Origin: Cordilura impudica
Taxonomy: Eukaryota; Arthropoda; Insecta; Diptera; Scathophagidae
DNA: 64,000 bases
Assembly (NCBI GenBank): GCA_963682025.1
Contig: OY821517.1
Coordinates: forward strand, 105,762,972-105,826,971
Direction: 5' to 3'
Shown: positions 21,986 through 33,295 of the stretch, in pieces
How the letters are laid out: every line of letters begins with the position of its first letter
Numbering within the stretch: the stretch's first letter is position 1
Program-made: the position numbers and the translations under genes
Notes under the pieces: generated by a model
Told to the model about the DNA's origin: nothing
What the model saw: the letters and a program-made list of their open reading frames with translations, nothing else
Databases searched by the model: none

Positions 21986-22828
21986 AATCGGTGCATGTTC
22001 AGAACTAGTCCCCATACAAAGTACCCCTATTATATCGACTTATATTGTCATAAAATCCACATTATCTTATAGATCTCGCTCAGATTGGGTTCGTGTGTGT
22101 TTATTACTCCCATTAATCAGTAGTCTAAAAATAAACCCTATAGGGCAATTCTTGGTCATAGCCACCATATAAAGCTGCTTCCCGATCTTCACTTAAATCT
22201 ATCAAAAAACAAAAATGTTGCACAGATTTTTCTCAAATTTGGTTTGCATATGTTTTTGCAAAAAATAAATAATCCTTCCAAATATGGTCAGGATCGGTCC
22301 AGTTTTCGACCTAGTCCCCATATAAATATAGCACCCGATATGAACTTTTCATTTCCAAAGGCAAACAAATTAATAACAACTAGCAGATTCCAGCCCTCGA
22401 AATTCGAGTGCTAATTCTAGGAAATTATATTTTTTCATTAAATAAAGACCCTAAAGGTATGCTAATCAATTATAGCCAATTCACAAATCAACACAAAAAA
22501 CACACACATTAACAAATTTAATAAACATACACATAGCATTGTATAATTTTATGTATGTGTTAGTAGCAACTCTAAGTGCAATTAACTCAAAATAAAGGAA
22601 AAAATTTTAAAATCTGCAAATCGGCTAAGAAAAAATACCTTTCAAATAATATACGTTTGGTAAAAATCGGGATAAAACGGTAGAACAAAACATCGGTCAC
22701 AAGAAATCGCCTAGCCTATTAATATTACAGATGCCACTTAAATTTGTTGGGCCCAAGAGATAGGGTCTCTAAACGAATGGTTTAAGGTATCGTATAGTAG
22801 GTCTAGACCGACTATTATTTTCTTACTT
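21986..22828 (-). mobile_element. DINE-1-like 5' part, right arm of the inverted pair, interrupted by a Helitron
   Basis: Minus-strand DINE sequence from the middle of the element to its 5' end (AGTAAGAAAATAATAG at 22828, palindrome TCGGTCTAGACC). The Helitron at 22380-22731 splits it at GTGGCA^TTGTTATTAATTT, exactly where other copies are continuous. Together with 21628-21985 it forms an inverted repeat of over 300 bp. Confidence 0.75.
22380..22731 (-). mobile_element. 352-bp Helitron, complete
   Basis: On the minus strand it starts TCTGTAATATTAATAGGC and ends with hairpin GCACTCGAATTTCGAGGGC, TGGAATCTG and CTAG. It lies exactly between A and T of the interrupted DINE copy, with no target duplication. 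5'-TC, 3'-CTRR, hairpin a few bases before the end and A^T insertion are all Helitron hallmarks. No coding capacity. Confidence 0.9.
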
Positions 22829-22859
22829 GTTTATAAATGTGACTGAAATTCATTGATGC

Positions 22860-23410
22860 ATCGTTGAATTTCTCCTTCAAAAGAAGTCTGTTATCATGGC
22901 GCGATGTTGAGCATTAGGATCAGCCTCACTGCTTGATCTGCCTCATTTTCAAATAAGAATGGCCCAATGATGCCTGCAGCTCACCATCCGCACCAAACAG
23001 TGACACCTTATGGATGCATTTGTTTTTCGATAAACACGTGTGGGTTCTCAGAACACCATATGTCGCAAAATTGACGAAGCCATTGAGGTGAAAATGTGCT
23101 TAATCGCTTAGGATGTTTTTGTTCGAAAAATCAGCAACAACTTGATATTTAATAATCCATTCAACGACATATCTTCGCTGTACATGGTCATTGGGTTCTT
23201 GTATTAATTGAACTTTATGAGCGTGAAGTATTAGATCTATGTAGAGAGCTTCTTGAAATTTACAATTCTTTTTGAATTGATGCTCCTGAACTTTCACAAA
23301 CACTCTAACGCACTGCTTAGATATTGCCATATGAACGGCTTGTTTTTGGATGATCACTGTGTTTATTATCTCCAATTGATCCAGTCTGCCTGAATTTTGC
23401 AATTAATCTC
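22860..23410 (-). pseudogene. Decayed Tc1/mariner transposase, N-terminal to central part
   Basis: Minus strand: HAHKVQLIQEPNDHVQRRYVV then EWIIKYQVVADFSNKNILSD, then a stop and AHFHLNGFVNFAT, matching KVQLxQELKPxDHxQRR..F..W...FxxKIIFSDEAHFHLNGFVN. Beyond it, remnants of MHPxKVxxFGA and GIIG follow, out of frame. Several stops; related to, but distinct from, the DD41D copy at 6.5 kb. Confidence 0.65.
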
Positions 23411-23483
23411 TTCGACTATATTTTGGACGAAATTTTCGAACTATAACCGTTAATACTTTATTATTTTTTAATATTGTTCAACA

Positions 23484-24640
23484 ATGAAAACATGTTATTC
23501 TATCGTGTATTGCTCCATTTTCAAAAACCCAAAAGTGTTAGCTGTCACACCGTTTTTTCTTTTGGTTGCCAACATTTTACTGCACAAAAGTCAGCAAAAT
23601 CAAATTTCGCCTGAATTGTGGGACATCATTTACGGAAGAAGTAAATTAATTGCTGACAAATGGAAGGTAAATTCAAAACACTCAGTACATTTTATTGCAA
23701 AAGACTTGAAAATGGCTAGCTGTACTGTAGATTATATTCTAGAATGCTATTTTGAAACCTTATCTATATCGAGCTAGGAACAACAATAGAAAAATGAAAG
23801 GCTATGTAAGAATTTAGAAATGCAGATTGTTCAAGTATGTCTACCAGGGATGTTGCAAGAAAATACGGAACGAACATCAGAATGTTTAAAAGATGCAAGG
23901 GACGTAATAGGTAAAAACTCGAAATAAATTAAAGGTGCCAACGTCTCGGAAAAGCAATATATTGTCATTAAAACTAGATCAAGAAGCTGATATGAACTGT
24001 TAGAAAGTTTGCGTTGCTGCGAAACCTACTTCTGCATTCTTCCTGGTCTTCAATATTATTATAATTCTGAAGAAGAGATACTACCAGATTCGGAAAATTC
24101 TATTGACCTTGGAAAGTTTGGTTCGATATATCTCGTGTTGCTGGCTATTTGTCAATGCTGCTTAATATCCCGCTCATTTATAGAATAGGGCTTAGAAAAG
24201 AGATTAATAACACAAAGCAATGATCCACGATGAATCCACACTATTTTGCCCTGATTTCGCTTTAGCTTCACCTCATTACGATGTAGCTAATTTAAAATTA
24301 TTCTGGGACAATAATAATAGTAAATTTAGTATAAAAAAAAAATGAATCCTCGAAACGTCCAACACTGTCAGCCAATTGAAGGATTTTAGGTTCTAATAAA
24401 AAACAATTAGTATAGGAGTGGACAGTCTGCCAATGATATAACAGACCTTAACATTAAATAGAAAGATGACATAATAAATAACATTGTAGTGCAACTGTAT
24501 GAGTTTAATGTATGTTCTAAAAAAATTTAAATATATTTATTTGATCCATAGACTACATTGAAGGAGAACGGAGTGGATATGAAAATATAATCGATATTAA
24601 CCAGTATATTTTTACAACTTCATTTTATAAAATTAGGGAA
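23484..24640 (+). pseudogene. Decayed Tc1/mariner-superfamily transposase, second type
   Basis: Frames broken by many stops still show ISPELWDIIYGRSKLIADKW and VHFIAKDLKMASCTVDYILE (DNA-binding part), VIKTRSRS.YELLESL, ETYFCILPGLQYYYNSEEE (first-acid region), LAICQCCLISRSFIE, LASPHYDVANLKLFW and MNPRNV followed by PIEGF (third-acid region, P-I-E type). The order matches a full transposase of the DDE/D Tc1 group. Inactive. Confidence 0.6.
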
Positions 24641-24689
24641 TAAATTTCAATAAAATTCAAAACCTACTTTGAAACATTCATTCTATCTT

Positions 24690-24870
24690 AATGCAGAATT
24701 CGTCCCACCACAGCACAGTTGACCAATTTTGCTATATTTTTGCTCAATCAAGTCTATTTTTTTTAGTTCAAGGAACTGTAACTTTTTCCGTCCCTCACAA
24801 CCTATTTTCTCATAATCCTGACGATATCTCCTTACGGTTCTAGAAAAAATTCTTCTGCTGGTGTCAAGTT
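24690..24870 (-). pseudogene. Possible small transposase remnant
   Basis: Minus strand gives RRILSRTVRRYRQDYEKIG followed by CEGRKKL, resembling the helix-turn-helix linker of Tc1/mariner transposases. Too short to be sure. Confidence 0.3.
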
Positions 24871-24894
24871 ACTTTTTTCAAAACGATGCTTATA

Positions 24895-25846
24895 AAGGGC
24901 GATTTTTTAGCAATTATCTTTTTGGCAACACTGGTTTAAACAGCTGACGCACGTTTCGTGTTTTGTTTCATTGTCAAACATCTTCAGTTTGGTCTATAAT
25001 TTATCGTCTTACAAACGAACAACGCTTGCAAGTTATTGAATTTTATTATCAAAATGCGTGCTCTGTTAAGAAAGTTCATCGCGCGCTTCTTCCATTTTAT
25101 GGTCAGTTTAATCGACAAACTGAAGCGGCTATTCGCGCTATTGTGACTAAATTTCATTTATTCATTTCATTCATTTTGGACATTAAACCACCAACACGCT
25201 TACGTAGAGTGCGAACTGATGAAAATATCGCAGCTGTATCGGCCAGTGTTAATGATGACCATCAATTATTGATTCGTCGCCGTTCGCAGCAATTGGGCCT
25301 ACCGAGAGATGATGATGAGCGCTACCGAGAGATGATATCCAACTTTTTTTTGCCCAAAATGCAAGAGCTTGACTTGCATGACATGTGGATTCAACAAGAC
25401 GGTGCCACATGCCACACAGCACGCGCAACAATGGACTTATTGAGAGGCGAGTTCAGTGAACATTTTATTTCACGTTCGGGACCGGTCAATTGACCGCCTA
25501 GATCGTGCGATTTAACGCCTTTAGACTATTTTTTGTGGGGCTATGTTAAAACTCATGTCTATACAGACAATCCCGCTTCAATTGACGCATTGGAAGACAA
25601 CATTGTAGCATTTATTCGTGAGATACCGGCCGAAATGTTGGAAAGAGTATGCCAAAATTGGACTAAGCGGATGGACCATTTGAGGCGCAGTCACGGTCAA
25701 CATTTGCATGAAATAATCTTCAAACATTAAATTATATGGACCGTACTATCGATTCAAATAAAGATTTCATGCATTTTTCTGAATTTTATGTGTTTTTTTT
25801 TTTTTTTTTTGGAAAACTTTCCTATAGCTCTTAAAAAATCACCCTT
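24895..25846 (+). mobile_element. DD41D (rosa-like) transposon, internally deleted copy
   Basis: 952 bp, flanked by TA at 24893-24894 and 25847-25848. Ends AAGGGCGATTTTTTA and AAGGGTGATTTTTTA read inward. It differs in sequence from the element at 6459 and is in the opposite orientation. A poly-T tract lies at 25793-25810. Confidence 0.88.
24997..25730 (+). pseudogene. DD41D transposase pseudogene
   Basis: Frame starts near IYRLTNEQRLQVIEFYYQ (start codon changed to ATA/ATT), runs to IRRRSQQLGL, then jumps to RDDDERYREM. An in-frame deletion of about 120 residues, compared with the intact copy at 6566-7651, removes the first catalytic Asp. IQQDGATCH and LTPLDYFLWGY remain, 41 residues apart. 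A TGA at 25491-25493 replaces the Trp seen in the intact copy. It ends HLHEIIFKH. Confidence 0.85.
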
Positions 25847-25849
25847 TAC

Positions 25850-27325
25850 AATTTAAGTAATCATGATGTTTCAAATCATATCCCATCCTAGAGTTAAACG
25901 TATGATTAAAACGATTTATGGTAGATGAAGCACCAAACCGAGACTAGTTGACCATGCGTAATATCTTTCTGACTTCCTCCATCTTCACGTAAAATTCATT
26001 TTCTTAACGCCCTGTGGCATCGATGATCATCTATTTTACCCATATTCGTAATTTATACACGTAGAATATAATTTTGAAACGATAAATATTTCATAAGAAT
26101 ACTTAATTAAAAAAAACTTGTATATCGTCTACGAGTGTTTATTGAACAATTTCCAACTATCAGGTTATAATGACTGGTTACGATGACTAAATACGATGAT
26201 TAGGCCCCAAGTAATGTATAGTAGAACAGTTAGGATTTTTACAAAAAAGAAAAGACTGTGCTGAATGAACACTATTTTAGGGTACCTCAAACTTTTGGCC
26301 ATGTCTGTGTATCTAGGAATCTATTTAAACCACAACATAATTTCAGTATAAGTAAATGTTGCGAAATAGATAAAGATACTAGTTTGACTTAATCAATAAC
26401 ATGTATTTGTTAGAGATATTGTAAGATATTACAAGATTAAAACCATAAATCAATCTCATGTACATATGTCGCATGTATTATATTTTATTTATAGTAACTC
26501 CCTCACTTCAGACATCATTTTCATGTGAACTGAATTTGGTGTAATTTGAATGAGTTTGTTCAATTTGTTTCTTATTTTATTTAAATTACATTACGCACGT
26601 AGTATGTATGTACGAGTATGTTCAAGTATGTTTATATTAAAAGTGCGTCTGGAAAAATTGTGGCACCAGCAACCATCTGGTTAGTGGCGCATGCGTAAAA
26701 GTAAACAACTTGGTATATGCACTCGTATGCAACTTTTATCATTTAACATATGCCACTATTATTTGCGAAATTTTATTTTGTAACTAATGTTAATGTAAAT
26801 CAAATATAAACTGGAAATGTTGTTTTCTAATATTTTATATTTTCAGTTATTTTAAATGAAAATTATTTAAGAAAATTATAGCCTATATCATACTTCAGAC
26901 GATATAGGTAATTGGAATGTCAATGCACCGTTTGTTTTTATTGCAAACTATTACTTTACTTATATATGAAATTGCATAGTTCTTTCAGAAATCAAAGTGA
27001 AAATTTGTGAGTAGTTTTCTTTTTAGCGGCTTTAGTTTATTTTTGGAGGCTCCAATTTTATAAAAATTTTCTGTAGTTTAAACTTTTCGTGTTTTAATAA
27101 CTTTTGTTTATCATCGTTTCTTTGTATATATAATGTAATTGATTCTGGCCTAAACTTCCATTAGTTCGGTCTTTGCTTCGGATTAGAGAATCCAATGCCG
27201 ATTACCGATTACCCAAAAGAAATCAAACCCAAATTAAGTATCAATTTATAGTAAAAAAAAAATCCGAAAACGCAGCAATCGAAGTAATCAAAATGTCTGT
27301 AGAGTAATTTTATATATATTTTTAA
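25850..27325. other. AT-rich DNA, no gene seen
   Basis: No exon, RNA gene or terminal repeat recognised on either strand. Confidence 0.45.
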
Positions 27326-27328
27326 AGG

Positions 27329-27905
27329 ATCATAGGTCCAACTAATTGGATATAGAAAATAGGCGTAAACCAAATTTGAGTGGCACTGTTAATAATTTTT
27401 TTGTCTGCAAATATGAAAAAGTTCATATCGGGGACTAGGTCGAAGAATGGCCCGATCCTGATTATATTTGTTAAGGTCATTTAGTTTTTGCAAAAATATA
27501 TGGAAATCAAATTTAAAAAATATTTCTGTTTTTGATAGTTTTAAGTGAATTTCGGTAATCAAGTTTAGATGGCGGCTATGACTAAAAATTGTTACCAGAT
27601 CTATATAATAATTTGGATGGAGACTAGGTATGAACATGCACCGATTTTCACAAATTTCAATAGCATTAATTCCATGGCCGATAAAGGCATGCATACCAAA
27701 TTAAATTATATTTGTATTTGCGGTCTGTAGTTTGATTGCATGTTTTAAATGGACACACAGACGGACAGACGAACGGCTAGACGTATAACGTTAAAGCGAC
27801 TCAGAAAGTGATTCTGAGTCGATCGGTATCAAAAAGATGGGCCTAGATCAAATATTTTTGGAAGTTACAAACATCAGCATAAACTCATAGCCCATAGTAC
27901 TATGT
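27329..27905 (+). mobile_element. DINE-1-like copy, decayed
   Basis: Body from the AAACCAAATTTGAGTGGCA block to GACGGACAGACG and TGATTCTGAGTCGATCGG; 5' palindrome lost, 3' hairpin decayed (CCCATAGTACTATG). Confidence 0.7.
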
Positions 27906-28072
27906 CAATAATTTGGGTGAAAATGTCGAAAAATTGTTTCATGCATGTTTCATGCATGACAACATACTTCAACTACCAGCGACAGATGTTCTTCTATATC
28001 CTCTAATATCTTAAACAAAATACATTCTAAAATGTTAATTAACACGCGGAGAGAACATGTATTTCCTAAAAT

Positions 28073-28568
28073 AGAAAATAAGCATAGACCAAATATGAAA
28101 GTTAATATCTGATGCTATATTCATATGGGGTTGGGTGGAAAAATGGACCCATCATAACCATATATACAAACCAAATTTGAGAAAAATCTGTCAAACATAC
28201 TTATGTTTTTGATGTGTTGAAGTAAAGATCGGGAAGCAGCTTTATGACTAAAAATTGTGCTATAGAGTTTATTTTTGGACTACTGATTAATGGATGTAAT
28301 AAACGCACTCAAACCGAATTTGACCGAGATCGATCTCATAAGTTTCAGTTGTATGGGGACTAGGTTTGAACATGCGCCAATTTTCACTAATTTCAATAAC
28401 GTTCATCCCATGGCCGATAGAAGCTCATGTACCAAACATCATCAAAACATATGCATATTTGCGACTTGTAGTTTGATAATAAGATGGGACTCAGAAAGTG
28501 ATACTGAGTCGATCGGTGTAATAATATATGGGTCTAGGTCATATACCATATAGGGGAATAAGGTATAA
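28073..28568 (+). mobile_element. DINE-1-like copy, decayed, GACG array deleted
   Basis: AAATAAGCATAGACCAAAT through GATCGGGAAGCAGCTTTATG to a mutated end (ACCATATAGGGGAATAAGG). The minisatellite segment is missing: AGTTTGATAATAAGATGG runs straight into GACTCAGAAAGTG. Confidence 0.7.
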
Positions 28569-28570
28569 AA

Positions 28571-29190
28571 ATCTTGTTTCCTATATTTATCATTTTAATG
28601 GCGATTACAGCAAACTAAAATATAAAACAACTTTGAAACAAATATCTTAAATAGTATAACTCTGCTTGGATTCTCATTAGGTTGGTTTTAGGAAATTATA
28701 TATTTAACTTTTTACCAAACAAACTGACTACTGCTTTTGGTTACTGATGAGGGTTGGAAACTCACCCGAAACAACTGTGTAACCTGTCTTGCAGAATATA
28801 GAACTATTGAAACAAATGTGCTAAGACTTTTGCTTTATTTATTAAAAGAAAAAATATTTGATCAATCGTTAAAAAAGTTTGTTTAATTTTTTTGATAAAA
28901 TCGACTTAAGAGACCCTCACAAAATCTGAAAAATTTTTCAAAAATTTTTTGGCTATAAGAATTCATAGTCCGCTTTAAGAGCTGTAAAAATCGAAAAAAA
29001 AAAAAAAACATTTTGGACAAAATCAGGTTATAACTCAAATTTGAACAAACAAGTGTTAATTTCATTGTTCTATTAATTCTAAAAAATCTATATTTCAATT
29101 TGCCATTGCATATATATCTGTGAATACGAAAACAGTGAAAATAAATTAAATTAAATTATTTATATAAATGCGAGTTATGACACATTTTGA
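28571..29190. other. AT-rich DNA
   Basis: A GATGAGGGTTGGAAACTCACC stretch near 28747 hints at the 3' tail of a LINE, but nothing else supports it. Confidence 0.3.
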
Positions 29191-29199
29191 TGGCAAAAT

Positions 29200-31060
29200 T
29201 TTTGAAGTGTTAACATCTATGCGCTCAGGTGGGGTAAAATCCAATTTCACAATACAATCACAAAAACAGCGTAAGGGAAAATCGGTGTGTGGTATATGTA
29301 AGTGTATTGGTGTATTTAGTAAGCAGAACCGCCAGGTTCGCTGTCTGTTTAGCAAAATCACAAATCTTTTTCGTTAAATTTAAATATTCAATCTATTGAC
29401 CGCTAGATGTGTTGTGAGCTTAACATATTCACAAACTTACAGAGTTGTTTTTTTTATTTCAAGTATATATTTTTCGTTAATTTTAAATATTCAATTGTAT
29501 ATATACTAGGAAAACTTTGAAGAAGTCAAAAATAAACTTGTTTTTTTAATTACTACAGCTTTTCCAATTGTATTTCAGAAAACATGAATTGAATTTCAGA
29601 AAGAATCAATTGTGTTTCAGAAAACATCAATTGATTTTCAGAAAGTATCAATTGAATTTTAGAAAACATCAATTGAATTTCAGAAAGTGTGAATTGTGTT
29701 TCCGAAAACATTAATTGATTTTCAGAAAATATCAATTGTATTTCAGAAAGTATCAATTGAATTTCAGAAAATATCAATTGAATTTCAGAAATTACCAATT
29801 GTGTTTCAGAAATCATCAATTGATTTCCAGAAAATATCGACTGTGTTTCAGAAAGTATCAATTGAATTTCAGAAAACATCAATTGACTTTCAGAAAGTAT
29901 TAATTGAATTTCAGAAAACATCAATTGATTTTCAGTAATAATCAATTGTATTTCAGAAAGCATCAATTGATTTTCAGAAAGTATCATTTGTATTTCAGAA
30001 AATATCAATTGAATTTCAGAAAATATCACTTGAGTTTCAGAAATTATGAAATGTATTTCAGAAAATATCGAATACATTTCCGAAATTATCAAATGTATTT
30101 AAGCAGTTATCAAATGTATTTCAGAAAATATCAACTGTATTTCAGACAACATCAAATGTATTTCAGAAATTATCAAATGTATTTCAGAAACCATCAAATG
30201 TATTTCAGAAAATTTTAAATGTAGTTCAGAAAACAGGAAATGTATTTCAGCAATTATCTAATGTATTTCAGAAAACATCTAATTATTTCAGAGAACATCA
30301 ATTGAGTCTCTGAAAAATAGTCAGAACGCTTTACAAAAATATATTTTTTTAAGTATTACACTGGGTTTGTAATATTCCTTGAAAACTACATATCGTCACC
30401 TAAAATGCAAAAGGCCGTAACTAATATTTTTATTTTTTTACAGGAGAAGCAAAAAACAAAATAAAGATGGATTTTTCTTATGAAAACAAATTTATGGTAA
30501 AATAGTAGTTTTTAAGCAAAAGGCCGTAACTACAATACAAAAAGTCTTTTGAATTTTTTGTTAGTTACGGCCTTTTGCATTTTAGGTGACGATATAAACG
30601 TGTTTTTTTCAAAATGATGACTTCAAAATTCGTCAAAATTCTGTCCTGGAGCTTATATTGTAGCTGATTAACAAATGAAGTCCTCATCTTCTTTCGATTA
30701 AAAGGCAGCCCTTGATAGTTTATTTTCCAGTGCATAACAAATAAGTCCAAATATTGCTAAACATTTTCTGCGACTCCAAATCACTAATAGAAACAATAAT
30801 AATTTTTCGGTATGGTAGGGTAAACTACTTTTTAATTCTGAATTTCAATAGATATTTTCTGAAATTCAATTAATATTTTCTGAAATACATTTGATAATTT
30901 CAGAAATACATTTGATGTTTTCTGAAATATATTTGAAAATTTCTGAAATACATTTGATGTTTTCTGAAATACATTTGATACTTTTTGAAATACAATTGGA
31001 AAAGGTTTAGAAGTTTACACATCTCCTTTGTGATCGGACTCACATTGATTTTTTTTTACT
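29200..31060. mobile_element. Foldback-like element with 21-bp repeat arms, copy 1
   Basis: Long left arm (about 29565-30310, some 35 units) of a 21-bp repeat built from TTTCAGAAA and ATCAATTGAA or ATCAAATGTA; a unique core (30311-30837); then a short right arm (30838-30995) of the same unit in reverse orientation. Outside the arms, unique flanks (ACATCTATGCGCTCAGG on the left, GATCGGACTCACATTGAT on the right) are shared with copy 2 at 59.6-61.0 kb, so the mobile unit is larger than the arms. Inverted arms of short tandem repeats around a core resemble Drosophila Foldback elements. Because 21 is a multiple of 3, the array is open in several frames on both strands; these ORFs are not taken as genes. 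Confidence 0.75.
30390..30595. repeat. Perfect 35-bp inverted repeat in the core of copy 1
   Basis: 30390-30424 and 30561-30595 are exact inverse copies (contain AAAAGGCCGTAACTA). A third, shorter copy of GCAAAAGGCCGTAACTA lies between them at about 30518. Copy 2 has the right-hand version only. Confidence 0.85.
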
Positions 31061-31363
31061 ATTCTCTATTATTAGTTCCCAGAAAAATTATTACTCATTG
31101 CAAAGTTGAGTTGCAATAATGAACATGGAGTTTACTAAATTATTTTTAAAATCTTTGTTACTGTTGTTAAACTTTAAAGTCTCCGGTTCAGTTTAATATT
31201 ATTAAAACTAAAACAAAACTATCTAAAACTTCTTATGGATCTCTTGGAAATATACTATTAGATTTTAAAACTTAACAAAAAAAATTTTCATGTTATGCAA
31301 TTAAAAAATTGGGTTTTTCTGCTTCAAGTTATGGTAATTTATTAAAAATAAACAATTAAGAAA

Positions 31364-32815
31364 ATTATAGTTAGTTTAGACCAACTATACGATACCCTAT
31401 ACCATGCGACCCTATATTAAAGACCCTATCTCTTTGGTCCAATTATTTAGATATAAAACAAGTAAGAAAATTATAGTCAGTCTAGACCGACTATACGATA
31501 CCCTATACCATGCGTTTAGAAACCCTATCTCTTAGGCCAAACTAACTGGACATTGAAAATAAGCAAAAACCAAATTTGAGTGGGATTTTTATTAATTTTT
31601 TTGGCTGCAGATATGAAAAAGTTCATATCGGATGCTATATCTATAAAGGGACTAGGTCCAAAAATGGACCGATCCTGATCATGTTTGGTAAAGACTCTTG
31701 TATTTTGCAAAAATATGTACAAACAAAATTTGAGAAGAATCAGTGCAATATTTTTGTTTTTTAATAGATTTAACTGAAGATCGGGAAGCAGCTCTATATG
31801 GGGTCAAAGGGATAATTTTTGGACTACTCATTAGTGGATGTAATGAATGCATACAAACCCAAATTGAGTAAGATCTATATGACAATTTGGATCTTATGGC
31901 AATTTATGTCGATTTCATATGGGTAATTTGTATGGGGGCTAGGTCTGAACATGGACCGATTCTCACCAATTTCAATAGCGTTCATCCCATGGCCGATAAA
32001 AGCTTATATACCAAATTTCATCAAAATATATTCATATTTGCGACCTGCAGTTTGATTACAAACTTTACATGGACACACAGACGGACGGACGGACGGACAT
32101 TGTTAAATCAACTCAGAAAGTGATTCTGATTCGATCGGTATAATTAAAGATGGGTCTAGGTCAAATATTTTTGGTTGTTACAAACAGCAGCACAAAGTCA
32201 TTATACCCAAACCACATAGTGGTATAGGGTATAAAAACAAACATAAACCAAGTTTGAGTGGTAAGTTCTTTTTGCCTTTGGATATGAAAAAGTTCATGCT
32301 ATATTTATATGGGGTTTAGGTTGGTAAGGTTACTTATTTCTTTGCAAAAATATATACAAACAAAATTTGAGAAAAATCATTGCAATATTTTTGTTTGTTG
32401 ATATATCTAAGGGAAGATCGGGAATTAGCTTCATATGGGGGCTATGACCAAGAATTGTCCTATAGACTTTATTTTTAGAAAACTGATAGATGTATGTAAT
32501 AAACATACACAAACCCAATTTGACCGAGATCTATATGATAATTTTTTAATTTATGGCAATTTAAGTCGATCTCACCGAACCGATTTTCACCAGTTTCAGT
32601 AGCGTCCGTGCTATGGCCGATAGAAGCTCAAATACCAAATTTCATCAAAATGTGTTCACATTTGCGACCTTTAGTTTGATTACGAGGTTAACATGGACAC
32701 ACAGACAGACGGACGGACGGACATCGCTAAGTCGAACCAGCAAGTGATTCTGAGTCGATCGGTCTAAGTTCAAATCATTATACCCTGACCACATAGTGGT
32801 ATGGGTATAAAAAAA
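31364..32815 (+). mobile_element. Older DINE-1-like copy split by a younger copy
   Basis: 31364-31458 carries the 5' end (AGTTTAGACCAACT palindrome, decayed). The body resumes at 32235 (ACAAACATAAACCAAG) and ends ACCACATAGTGGTATGGGTAT near 32812. The younger copy lies in between at the junction GATATAAAA^ACAAACATAAACC. Confidence 0.8.
31461..32234 (+). mobile_element. Younger DINE-1-like element, complete, nested
   Basis: Near-intact palindrome (AGTCAGTCTAGACCGACT), 13-bp subterminal repeats, GACG array of about four units, hairpin ACCACATAGTGGT. Sequence very close to the copies at 14993 and 16053. Confidence 0.9.
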
Positions 32816-33295
32816 TTTCTATAGTGGATTCTAGTTCTTGTTCAAAGAATGAAGCATTGATATGTATATAAAAAACTGTATATCGACACGCATTAATTAA
32901 GTAAATCAATGCCAGAAATTAAGTTTTTAGATGCTTTTTATTTAAGTGGAAATAAATAATTTCGTTGCGTGTTTTGTATCAAAGTTTGGTTATTTCATAT
33001 TATTAAGCTGTTAACAAAATTATTTATTAACTTACTTTATTAGAAAAATATATATTATTAAACAAAAGTAAATAGAACGTTTCTAATTTATGGCGGCGAC
33101 TTGTTTTGCAGTCTGAGTTTCATAGGAAGTAAATTCGTAGAGACCTTCCATGGTCAATGAAGAAAACTTTACACATTTCATTTTTAAACTTATTAATATG
33201 CAATGCTGTGTTTCTTTCGCTGCGTTAGTTAACCATTTTTTATTACTAATGACGCCATAATTCTTTACTTAAAACAAAAAAAATATATATATAAA

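Noticed and set aside
29553..30218. Long open frames on both strands with repeated FSEIQLI / FRKYQLN heptapeptides
   Set aside because: They arise because the 21-bp repeat keeps all frames open; the same occurs at 60.4-60.8 kb in reverse. No start context, no unique domain.
29565..30310. CRISPR-like look of a short repeat array
   Set aside because: No spacers: the units are contiguous and degenerate, in a eukaryotic genome with inverted arms.
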